A stretch of 64,000 nucleotides of DNA, from the NCBI RefSeq assembly GCF_900114285.1, contig NZ_FOSN01000003.1, forward strand, positions 124,001 to 188,000, read 5' to 3'. The notes beneath the pieces were generated by a model that was not told where the DNA came from, ran no database searches, and was given only the letters and a program-made list of their open reading frames with translations. Both the position numbers and the translations under genes were made by a program. Origin of the DNA: Methylocapsa palsarum. Its GTDB lineage: Bacteria; Pseudomonadota; Alphaproteobacteria; Rhizobiales; Beijerinckiaceae. Shown here in pieces: positions 44,726 through 54,000 of the stretch (positions within the stretch are counted from its first letter, which is position 1; each line of letters begins with the position of its first letter).

Positions 44726-45991
44726 TCAAATGGCGCGGAGCCGCGCGGCGACGCGGTCGGGCGTATGGACCTTGCCGACGGGACCGATCGCCGCGACGGT
44801 CGGAGCCGAGGACAAGGCTCGCGCTCCGGCCCGGCGGATCTGCTCGATGGTCAGATCATCGATCTTGGCGATAATTTCCTCGCGGCCAAGGACGCGGTCG
44901 AAAGCCATCATCTGCCGGGCGATCTGTTCGCAGCGCGCGGCGGGCGATTCGAGGGCGGTGAGCAGCGAAACCTTCATCTGCGCCTTAGCCCGGCGCGCTT
45001 CCGCCTCGGTCAAGGAGTGCGCCGCGCTGCCGAGGCAATCGAGCGCCACCGGCATGAGTTCCGCGACGTCCTTCGCCCCCGTCGCGGCGTAAAAGCCAAA
45101 CAGGCCGGTGTCGGAAAAACCCCAGTGGAACGCATGGATCGAATAGGCGAGTCCGCGGCTTTCGCGCACCTCCTGGAACAGACGGGACGACATGCCCCCG
45201 CCGACGGCGTTGGCGAACACCTGCAAGGCGTAGAAATTCTCGCTTTTATAGGTCAGCCCCTCGAAGCCGATCACGATATGGGCCTGTTCGAGGCGGCGCT
45301 TCAGACGGATATCGCCGCCGCGATAGAGCGCCGGCGGACTCTCTGTTTTGCTTGCTTGAACCGAAAGGCCGCCAAAGCGCCGTTCGGCGTCGGCGCAGAT
45401 CTGATCATGATCGACCGCGCCGGCCGCGCCGATGATGGTCGCGCCGGCGCGGTAGTGGGTTTCGAGGAAGCCGCCGATCGCGTCCCGCCCGAATTTCGTA
45501 ACCCGCTCCGCGGTGCCGAGAATCGGCCGGCCAATTGCTTGATCGGGGAAAGCCGAAGCATTGAAAAGATCGAAGACAAGATCGTCCGGCGTATCCTCGA
45601 CCGCGCCGATTTCCTGCAGGATCACGCCTTTTTCGCGTTCCAGCTCGTCCGCGTCGAACGTGCTGTCGGTTAGAATATCGGCGAGGATGTCGAGCGCCAG
45701 GGGCATGTCCGCGGCGAGGATATGGGCGTTGTACGCTGTGTGCTCGGTGCTGGTCGCGGCGTTGAGGTCGCCCCCCGCCATCTCGATTTCTTCGGCGATG
45801 TCGCGCGCGGAGCGCCGGCGGGTCCCTTTGAACGCCATGTGCTCGAGAAGATGGGACAGTCCATGTTCGTCATCGCCCTCGTGCCGCGAGCCGGCGCCGA
45901 TCCAGACGCCGACGGCCGCGGTTTCGAGATGCGGGATGGCGTCGGTGACAATCCGCAGTCCCGAGGGAAGCGTGGTGATCCTGACGCTCAT
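44726..45991 (-). CDS. M16-family zinc peptidase (processing-peptidase-like)
   Basis: A 421-residue metallopeptidase. The inverted zinc motif H-x-x-E-H is at residues 47-51 (GLSHLLEHMAFKGT), with the distal Glu in the following helical region (ELEREKGVILQEIGAVED). It resembles bacterial PqqL/mitochondrial processing peptidase beta subunits. It overlaps the stop of thrC (ATGA). The thrC-M16 coupling is conserved in Alphaproteobacteria, but a functional link is not known. Confidence 0.95.
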   Translation of the reverse strand: MSVRITTLPSGLRIVTDAIPHLETAAVGVWIGAGSRHEGDDEHGLSHLLEHMAFKGTRRRSARDIAEEIEMAGGDLNAATSTEHTAYNAHILAADMPLALDILADILTDSTFDADELEREKGVILQEIGAVEDTPDDLVFDLFNASAFPDQAIGRPILGTAERVTKFGRDAIGGFLETHYRAGATIIGAAGAVDHDQICADAERRFGGLSVQASKTESPPALYRGGDIRLKRRLEQAHIVIGFEGLTYKSENFYALQVFANAVGGGMSSRLFQEVRESRGLAYSIHAFHWGFSDTGLFGFYAATGAKDVAELMPVALDCLGSAAHSLTEAEARRAKAQMKVSLLTALESPAARCEQIARQMMAFDRVLGREEIIAKIDDLTIEQIRRAGARALSSAPTVAAIGPVGKVHTPDRVAARLRAI

Positions 45992-47400
45992 GACGCGGCT
46001 CTTTTGGGCGTCGCGGCGCGGGCGCGGGCGCGAACGAATCTTTCGATCTCGCTCTGATCGTTGGGCAGCACTGTGTAAAGCTCCGGCAGATCCTTTAGAC
46101 CTGCGAGAGTCTCCGGCAAGGCTGGCGGGACGCCGGTCGCGCGCTCGATCGCCGCCGCGAACTTGGCGGGATGCGCCGTCCCCAGCGCGACGAGCGGCGT
46201 CGTGGTCTGGGCTTTTCGGGCCGCGTGAATCCCAACGGCGGTGTGCGGATCGGGGAGGAAACCGGTCTGCGCAAAGGTTTTGGCGATCTCGCGGGTGGTG
46301 TCCTCCTCGCTGACGGCGAAGGCGTCGAATTCAGCGCGAATCGCGGCGAGCGCGGGGGGCGGAATCGTAAAGCCGCCCGATTGACGCAGCTGCGCCATCA
46401 GCGCGCGCAGCGCGGCGGCGTCGCGGCCAAGAGACTCGAAAAGCAGCCGTTCGAAATTCGACGAGACCTGAATGTCCATCGACGGCGATTGCGTCGCATG
46501 GACGCCGTTCACCGCGTAGGATCCGGTGGCGAGCGCGCGGGGAAGAATGTCGTTGGAGTTTGTCGAAACGATCAGCCTGTCGATGGGCAACCCCATGCGC
46601 TTGGCGATCCATCCGGCGAAAATGTCGCCGAAATTGCCTGTCGGAACGCAAAAGGACACCGGGCGGCGGGGAGCTCCAAGGACCACGGCGCTCGTGAAAT
46701 AATAAACGGTCTGGGCGAGGATCCGGGCCCAATTGATCGAGTTGACCCCGCAAAGCTTGAGCTCTTCTCGCAAGGCGGCGTGATTGAACATCGCCTTGAT
46801 CGCGGCCTGGGCGTCGTCGAACGTGCCCTCGATAGCTATGGCGTGAACGTTATCGGCCCCTGTGGTGGTCATCTGCCGGCGCTGGACGTCGGAGACCCGG
46901 CCATGGGGGAAAAGGATAAAGACGTCGACCTGGCTGAGGCCGCGGAAGGCTTCGATCGCCGCGGCGCCGGTGTCGCCCGAGGTCGCGCCGACGATCGTCG
47001 CGCGCTGGCGGCGCGCCTTCAGCGCATGATCGATCAGCCGGGCGAGCAGCTGCATCGCGATGTCCTTGAAGGCGAGCGTGCGGCCGTGGAAAAGCTCCAG
47101 AACGAAAAGATTGCCGTCGATCTGCGCAAGAGGCGCAATCGCGGGATGGCGGAAGGTGCAATAGGCGGCCTCGATCATGCCTTGCAGCGCTTGAGGCTCG
47201 ATTTCCCCGCCGATGAAAGGGGCGATGACGGCGCGGGCGACATCCGCGTAGGGCTTGCCCGCGAAGGCCGCGATCTCATCTTCGGCAAGACGCGGATAGA
47301 ATTCCGGCAGATAAAGGCCGCCGTCGGGGGCAAGCCCGGCGAGGAGGGTTTCCATGAACGCAAGAGGGGGAGATTCTCCGCGGGTCGATATGTATTTCAC
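45988..47400 (-). CDS. thrC: threonine synthase
   Basis: A 470-residue PLP enzyme converting O-phosphohomoserine to threonine. The PLP lysine is in GRTLAFKDIAMQLLA, the phosphate loop is GATSGDTGAAAIEAFRG, and VPTGNFGDIFAGWIAKRMGLP is the family's glycine loop. I chose the GTG at 47400, giving the usual MKYISTRGESPPL N-terminus; a longer frame reaches 47460. With thrB at 35034 both last steps of threonine synthesis are in the window, but in separate operons. Confidence 0.96.
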   Translation of the reverse strand: MKYISTRGESPPLAFMETLLAGLAPDGGLYLPEFYPRLAEDEIAAFAGKPYADVARAVIAPFIGGEIEPQALQGMIEAAYCTFRHPAIAPLAQIDGNLFVLELFHGRTLAFKDIAMQLLARLIDHALKARRQRATIVGATSGDTGAAAIEAFRGLSQVDVFILFPHGRVSDVQRRQMTTTGADNVHAIAIEGTFDDAQAAIKAMFNHAALREELKLCGVNSINWARILAQTVYYFTSAVVLGAPRRPVSFCVPTGNFGDIFAGWIAKRMGLPIDRLIVSTNSNDILPRALATGSYAVNGVHATQSPSMDIQVSSNFERLLFESLGRDAAALRALMAQLRQSGGFTIPPPALAAIRAEFDAFAVSEEDTTREIAKTFAQTGFLPDPHTAVGIHAARKAQTTTPLVALGTAHPAKFAAAIERATGVPPALPETLAGLKDLPELYTVLPNDQSEIERFVRARARAATPKRAAS

Positions 47401-47520
47401 GTTGAACTCTTGGTTTGAAACTCTAGATTTTTCAATTCGTCTTTCAGGGCGTTCTAGCACAAAATCGAAGTCGCGCCGACGGCCGAACGCAGCCGCCCGG
47501 CGGACGCGTCGAGCGATCCG

Positions 47521-48279
47521 TCATTTGGCGTCGCGCGGCCGGACTATCTGCCAGGCATAGGCGAGGAACACGCCAAGCAGTCCGGCCGCAAGGCCAAACC
47601 AGGTGAGCGCATAGGACAGATGATTGTTCGGGAACGCGAGCTCTGTCGCTCCGCCCTTCGGCCAGCCGCCTGGAACCGGGGAGGCGTCGGCGTCGACAAT
47701 GAACGGCGCTGCTCCCGCCAATCCGAAATGCGCGGCGATCACGTCCGGGTCGCGCGTAAAAAACTGGCCCGCGTCAGGGTTGTCCGCAGGCGTGAAGAAA
47801 TTGCGGGATTCCGGCGCCCTCATCAGCCCCGTGAGGGCCGTGTCCCCTTCGATTTTACCTTCCTCGCGCGTGCGCGCCTCGCTGCGGCCGGCCGGCGTGA
47901 AGCCGCGGTTGACGATCACATAGCCGCCGGAGTCAAGCCGCATTGGCGTCAGAACCAGATATCCCGGCTCTCGCACACCGGTAGAGCTTCCGCTCGGCCG
48001 GAAAACCAGCGCCTCTTTTTTGTTTTCGAACGTCCCATGCAGAAGAACATGCCGGTACTCGTAGTCGTCCGGGCGAAGCCGCGCCCATTCGGTAAAGTCC
48101 GGCAGAGGCGTCGCCGGCGCCGTCGCGCGCGCCTTGATCTGCGCGATAATGTTTTCCTTCCAGGCCAGTCGATGCAATTGCCAGACGCCGAGCGAGATCA
48201 GGAGAGACGCCGCCGCGGCGGTCAAAACGGCGGGCCAGATCAGCCGCGCCGCCGGCGAAGGAGGCTTTTTCAAAGTCAA
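47521..48279 (-). CDS. SURF1-family cytochrome oxidase assembly protein
   Basis: An inner-membrane protein of about 252 residues with a helix near the N-terminus (WPAVLTAAAASLLISLGVWQL) and another at the C-terminus (YALTWFGLAAGLLGVFLAYAW), with a periplasmic domain between them. LGVWQLHRLAWKE and GYVIVNRGFTP are SURF1 signatures. It helps haem a insertion into cytochrome aa3. The frame extends to an ATG at 48471, but the extra 64 residues lack family character, so I place the start at TTG 48279; this is uncertain. It normally adjoins coxC; here 14 kb separate them. Confidence 0.88.
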   Translation of the reverse strand: MTLKKPPSPAARLIWPAVLTAAAASLLISLGVWQLHRLAWKENIIAQIKARATAPATPLPDFTEWARLRPDDYEYRHVLLHGTFENKKEALVFRPSGSSTGVREPGYLVLTPMRLDSGGYVIVNRGFTPAGRSEARTREEGKIEGDTALTGLMRAPESRNFFTPADNPDAGQFFTRDPDVIAAHFGLAGAAPFIVDADASPVPGGWPKGGATELAFPNNHLSYALTWFGLAAGLLGVFLAYAWQIVRPRDAK

Positions 48280-49062
48280 GGGTAAAGTCCCGGATCTATG
48301 GGCGCGCGCCACTCTGAAGACGTCTGTAACAATCCTCGCGGCGTCGTGAAAGCCAAACGTCCCGCTCCGCTTCGGCCGGAAAATGCTCCCGCTGGAGAGC
48401 TGCGGGAGAAATGAGAGGGGCGGCGTCGGCGATTTCATGTCTCCATCATGTAGTGCTGGTTTCGATAGCAAGTATATTAAGTTATAACTCGCATTTATAC
48501 GTAGGTTTTGAATCGTATTTGATAAATAATAAATGATAGTTTATATAAACAATCCGATTCATGGCGCCCTTCGCTCGGGATCGCAAACCGAAACTCACGA
48601 AGAGCAATTATCAAGCATGACCTTCTTGGCCCGTGGGAAAAAGACCGGGAGATGCTTGCGGAAAGTTTTTCTTGATCGCTTGTTGAAAAAGGACGAAAAT
48701 GAAAAAGTCAAGTCACTAGTTAGTCTAAAGCCGCTTTTTCGCGGGTTTTACTTGGTTTGTTATGTTGATGTTCATTTCTTCTAAGGAGATTGATCTATCA
48801 CAAAATTGTCAGCAGCTTTGATTTTTTCCTTTTTCCGGAGATCCCCTCTGCCGGACAGCTTTTTAGGCCGCCGATTCGATCAGGTAGTCCGCATGGGGCT
48901 TGTATATTCGGCTAAAATAAGGCAGCGATTAGGTTGGGGGAATGGCTTATAATAGCCGAAAGTAAACATCCGTTTCGCATCGGCTTAAAATGAGGAGGAA
49001 TGGGTTCGTCCAAAGGAGGGCGATGGCTCCAGTCTTTAATTTGGCATCGGGCGGAGTTTTTG
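48280..49062. other. AT-rich region upstream of the NRPS-PKS operon
   Basis: About 780 bases without a gene I can support. The part from about 48460 to 48960 is markedly AT-rich (for example around 48475-48560), unlike the rest of the window. An 83-codon frame at 48533-48784 has no recognisable protein features. The regulatory region of the assembly-line operon must lie here; I see no regulator gene and no confident promoter. The composition suggests foreign DNA at the edge of an insertion. Confidence 0.7.
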
Positions 49063-51015
49063 ATGACGGAATACCAAATGCGGACTGCACGACCCGACGT
49101 GGGCGAACACACGGCGGGAGGTCGCATCGATCATTCGATTCAGGACATTTTCGGGCAGGTCGCTCGCGCATATCCCGCTCGTCCCGCAATCGTCTGTGAG
49201 CAGCGGGTCATTACGTATGCCGAACTTGAAAGCTGGTCCGACGGCTTCGCCAGGGTTTTGCGGAACAAAGGAATCGGCGCGGGCGGTCTTGTCGGCCTGT
49301 TCATTCACCGTTCTCCCGAAGCCATAATGGCCATGCTGGGGATTTTGAAAGCCGGGGCGGCCTTCGTGCCCCTGGATCCGGCCTATCCGCATGAGCACCT
49401 GTCGTTCATAGCAGGCGATGCCAATCCCTCGGCGGTGGTCTCCGCCTCGCGCATGTTCGAGTCGCTTGCCGAGCCAAAACCGTGGACGTGCCAGACGATC
49501 CTGATCGACGCCGAAGTTCCCCCGCTTGAGTCCGAATACGGGAGGCGGCTTGACGCCGGCGGCCGCGACGACGTCGCTTGCGTCATGTACACGTCCGGGA
49601 CGACCGGAAGGCCCAAAGGCGTGTTGATTCCTCATCGCGGCGTTGTGCGCCTCGCCCGGAACACCTACATCGATTTGTCGCCCGAGGATGTCGTCCTGCA
49701 CATGGCGACCCTGGCGTTCGACGCCTCCACGTTCGAGATTTTTTCGGGGTTGCTGAACGGCGCGGCGCTCGCCATTCTCCCCTCGGTGCGGCCAAGTTTC
49801 AGCGAGATCGCCGACGTCATTGCGCGGCACGGGGTCACGACGGCGCTCCTGACGACAAGTCTTTTCCATGCCGTCGTCGATCATCATCTCGACGCTTTGC
49901 GGCCGCTCCGCCAGCTCATCACCGGCGGCGACGTCCTGTCGCCGCGCCATGCGCGCCAGATGATGGACGCCATTCCCGGCTGCCGTCTGATCAACGCCTA
50001 TGGTCCGACCGAAAACTCGACGATCACCTGCTGTTATACATTGCCGCGCAACGCGCCGCCCGATGCTCCAGCGCCGATCGGACGTCCCATCGCGCACACG
50101 CAGATTTATGTGCTGGACGAGGAGCGCCGCCCGGTTCCCCAAGACGAAATCGGCGAGCTTTTCGCGGCCGGCGAGGGCGTGGCCCTTGGTTATCTCAATC
50201 AGCCGGAATTGACGACGGAGAAGTTCGCGCCGGACATATTCGGCGCCGATGCGAACGCGCGGATGTACCGGACCGGGGATCTGGTCCGGCGTCGCGCCGA
50301 CGGGATCGTCGAATTCGTCGGGCGCGCCGACAGGCAGGTCAAGATCAGCGGAAAACGCGTCGAACTCGAGGAGGTTGAGGCGGCGATGCGGCGTCTTCCT
50401 TACGTCGCCGACGCCGTTGCGCAGGTTCGCGATCGCGGCGAAGCGCAGCGCCAGATCGTCGCCTATGCCGCCGGACGCGACGGCGCCCGGCTCGATGCGG
50501 CTTTGTTGCGCCAGCAAATGTTGCAGATCGCGCCGTCCTACATGACGCCGGCGCATATCTTCGTTCTGGATGCGCTGCCGCTGACCCCGAGCGGCAAGGT
50601 GGACAGGAACGCGCTCCCCGATTTCCCGTCGTCGCTTGACGCCGCCCCTGACGCCGGCGCCGGCGTGGATCCGGCGCCAAAAGATCGGGAGCAGAGCGGC
50701 GACGTGGAATCGACGCTGGCCGAAATCTGCCGCCGCCTGCTCAAGCTCCCGCATGTCGGGCTCGACGCAAACTTTTTCGATCTTGGCGGGACATCGCTGG
50801 ATCTTATGGCGCTGCATGAAGAAATCCGGGCCCGCTTCCAGCAGGATCTTCCGGTCACGACCTTATTCGAATATACTAATATTCGGGCGTTGGCCGCGCG
50901 GCTTGCTCAAAAGGACAGCGCAAAATTGCCCATCGCCGCCATGAACGCCCGCAAACTTCAGCAAAATGAGGCCTTACGAAAAATCGCGCGGACCCGGAAC
51001 AGGACGGGCGAATGA
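49063..51015 (+). CDS. NRPS loading protein: adenylation domain plus peptidyl carrier protein
   Basis: A 650-residue A-PCP protein without a condensation domain. The A domain (about 25-520) has core motifs LKAGAAFVPLDPAYP (A2), CVMYTSGTTGRPKG (A3), FDASTFEIFSG (A4), NAYGPTENS (A5), RMYRTGDLVRR-type (A7), GRADRQVKISGKRVELEEVE (A8) and PSGKVDRNALP (A10, catalytic Lys). By eye the binding-pocket code reads DAFLIGATIK, which matches no well-known code; a hydrophobic residue is likely. The PCP follows at about 560-630 with S578 in LGGTSLDL for phosphopantetheine. I chose the ATG at 49063, which has a GGCGGAG site upstream; 49000 is an alternative. Its stop overlaps the megasynthase start. Confidence 0.93.
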   Translation: MTEYQMRTARPDVGEHTAGGRIDHSIQDIFGQVARAYPARPAIVCEQRVITYAELESWSDGFARVLRNKGIGAGGLVGLFIHRSPEAIMAMLGILKAGAAFVPLDPAYPHEHLSFIAGDANPSAVVSASRMFESLAEPKPWTCQTILIDAEVPPLESEYGRRLDAGGRDDVACVMYTSGTTGRPKGVLIPHRGVVRLARNTYIDLSPEDVVLHMATLAFDASTFEIFSGLLNGAALAILPSVRPSFSEIADVIARHGVTTALLTTSLFHAVVDHHLDALRPLRQLITGGDVLSPRHARQMMDAIPGCRLINAYGPTENSTITCCYTLPRNAPPDAPAPIGRPIAHTQIYVLDEERRPVPQDEIGELFAAGEGVALGYLNQPELTTEKFAPDIFGADANARMYRTGDLVRRRADGIVEFVGRADRQVKISGKRVELEEVEAAMRRLPYVADAVAQVRDRGEAQRQIVAYAAGRDGARLDAALLRQQMLQIAPSYMTPAHIFVLDALPLTPSGKVDRNALPDFPSSLDAAPDAGAGVDPAPKDREQSGDVESTLAEICRRLLKLPHVGLDANFFDLGGTSLDLMALHEEIRARFQQDLPVTTLFEYTNIRALAARLAQKDSAKLPIAAMNARKLQQNEALRKIARTRNRTGE

Positions 51016-54000
51016 AACAGGACGCCTCCGGCCAGTCCTACGTTCCGACCGGCATTGCAATCATAGGAATGGCGGGCCGCTTTCCCGGCGCGCCCAATGT
51101 GGCGGCGTTCTGGCGCAACCTCTGCGCCGGGGTCGAATCCATCACGCGTTTTTCCGACGCCGAGCTTGAGGACGCGTTCGACCCGACCATCCGCAACGAT
51201 CCCAATTTCGTTCGCGCGCGGGCGGTTCTCGACGGCGTCGATCTCTTCGACGCCGGGTTTTTCGGAATCCGCGCGCGGGAAGCCGAACTGACTGATCCGC
51301 AGCACCGTGTTTTCCTCGAATGCGCCTGGCATGCGCTTGAGGACGCCGGCTATGATCCGGCGCGCTATGAGGGCGCCATCGGAGTTTTCGCGGGGTCTGC
51401 GCTGAACACCTACTTTTTGAGGAACGTCTGTCAGGACCGTGAGGCGGTCGAACTGTTCACCAGCAATTTTCAGGTCGGCAGTTTTCCGGAAGTCCTTGGC
51501 GCGGTGTCTGATTTTCTTTCGACCAGGATTTCCTACAAGCTCGACCTCCGCGGGCCGAGCGTCACGATCCAGTCCGCCTGCTCGACTTCCCTTGTCGCGG
51601 TGGCTGAGGCGTGCCAAAGCCTGCTTCTCTATCAATGCGACATGGCGCTCGCCGGCGGCGTTTCGATAACATTGCCTCAGCGGCGCGGCTATCTCGCGCA
51701 GGAAGGCGCCCTGGCGTCGGCCAGCGGGCGCTGCCGGACGTTCGACGCCAAGGCGGACGGAACAGTCTTTGGCGCGGGCGCGGGCCTGGTGCTCCTCAAG
51801 CGCGTGGAGGACGCCCTCGCAGACGGCGATCATATCTACGCCGTGATCCGGGGCTCCGCCTTAAACAACGACGGCGGCGGCCGGGCCGGGTTCACCGCGC
51901 CAAGCGCCAGCGGGCAGGCGGACGTGATCGCTTCCGCGCTCGCCGCTGCTGATGTCGACGCCCGCACCATCAGCTATGTCGAATGCCATGGGACCGCCAC
52001 CCCGCTCGGCGATCCGATCGAGGTCGCCGGGCTGACCCGCGCGTTTCGCGCCAGCACCGAAGACGTCGGCTTCTGCGCCCTCGGCTCGGTCAAGCCCAAT
52101 GTCGGCCATCTCGACGCAGCCGCCGGGGTGACCGGCCTCATCAAGACGGCGTTGGCGCTGGAGAACGAAAAGCTTCCTGCGACCTTGTTCTTCGAGACTC
52201 CCAATCCGTACATTCAGTTCGAAGGCGGTCCGTTCTACGTCAACGCGGAATTGCGGGCGTGGCCGAGGGGCGAACAGCCGCGGCGCGCCGGCGTCAGCGC
52301 GTTCGGGGTGGGCGGAACCAACGCGCACGTCGTTCTCGAAGAGGCGCCCCTAGCGATTTCCGAGCCTTTGATTCGGCCCGTGCAGGTGATCGTGGCGTCG
52401 GCCCGCAGCGAGGCTGCGCTGAGCGCCGCCCGAAACTCGCTTGCGGACCATTTCCGGGCCAATCCGGATCTTCCCCTCGCGGACGTCGCCTATACGCTTC
52501 AGGTCGGGAGGCGCGGCTTCTCTCACCGCTGCGCCATCGCCTGCGGGGACGCCGCCTCCGCCGCCCGCGCTCTCGAGACCGGCGAGGGTCTTGTGACCGG
52601 CGGGGGGCTTGTGGCTGGATCAACGGCGACGGTCCCGCCCTCGGTCGCCTTCATGTTTCCGGGGCAGGGCGCCCAATATCCGGGGATGGGCGCCGACCTG
52701 TTCCGCGATGAGCCGGTCTTTCGCGCCAGCATGCGCCGCAGCGCCGACATCCTGCAGCCCTTGCTTGGCCGCGACCTTTGCGCGCTTCTTTATGGCGAAG
52801 CGAATGAGCGTTTGAGCGCGGAAGAGCTGCAGGCGACGGAATTCGCGCAGCCGGCCTTGTTCGCGGTAGGCTACGCTCTCGCCAAGCTCTGGATCAGCTG
52901 GAGCGTCCACCCCGACATGATGATCGGCCACAGCGTCGGCGAATTTGTCGCGGCCTGCCTGGCTGGCGTGTTTTCGCACGAGGATGCGCTCGCGCTGATC
53001 GCGGAACGCGGCCGCTTGATGCAGGAGATGCCGCGCGGATCCATGCTCGCGGTGCGCTTGCCGGAAGCGGAGCTCCTCCCGATGCTGAGCGCGCCGCTGG
53101 CGCTCGCCGCCGTCAATGGTCCGAAGCTCTGCGTGGCGGCGGGCCCGGACGAGGCGGTGGCCGAGCTCGACGCGCTCTTGACGGCGAGCGACATTCCGTC
53201 CCGCCGCCTGCATACGTCGCACGCTTTCCATACGCCGATGATGGAGCCGGCGGCGGCGGCCCTTTTGGAGAAAGTTTCGAAGGTCCGCCTGTCGCCGCCA
53301 AGGCTGCGCCTGATTTCCTCCACGACCGGCAAATGGCTGACTGCCGCCGAGGCGACCTCGCCGGAGTATTGGGCCGAGCATTGCCGCGCGCCCGTCCGCT
53401 TTGGCGATGGACTGACGACCCTGCTGCGCGACGGCGCGGCGACGGGCCGGGGGATCGTGCTTGTCGAGACCGGACCGGGCGTGACGCTTTCGACGCTGGC
53501 CAGACAGGGCGGGGCCGGAAATGCGGCCGGCGCGGTGCTGGGGTCATTGCCCGACGCGACGCGGCCCGAGACAGACCACAACGTGATCGCTCGCTCGGTC
53601 GCGCAGCTTTGGTGTTCGGGCGTGGCGATCGACTGGCGAGGCCTCCACGCCGACGCACGAAGGCTGCGGGTCTCGTTGCCGACTTATCCGTTCGAGCGTT
53701 CAAGGTATTGGATCGACGCGCCCCCGCCGGCGAAGCTTGAAAGGGTCACTTCGATAGAAACTCAGCCGCTAGACGATCCTTCACAGTCGTGCGCTCCAGC
53801 CCTGAATTTTGAGATGCCGGGTTTCGTTGCTACAGAAAGCGCTTCCTCGATGCTGGCGGAGTTGAGCCGTCCGGAAGAAACCAAGACGTCAATGGCGACG
53901 ATCGACCGCAACGCCGGACTGCATCAGCGCATCCTGGAGCTGCTTGAAAATCTGTCCGGCGATCCGGTCGAGGGCGTGGGTCCGGAGACCACCTTTCTGG

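Noticed and set aside
48533-48784. An 83-codon frame in the AT-rich region
   Set aside because: No ribosome-binding site, no recognisable motif, and a composition explained by the local AT-richness; not supported as a gene.
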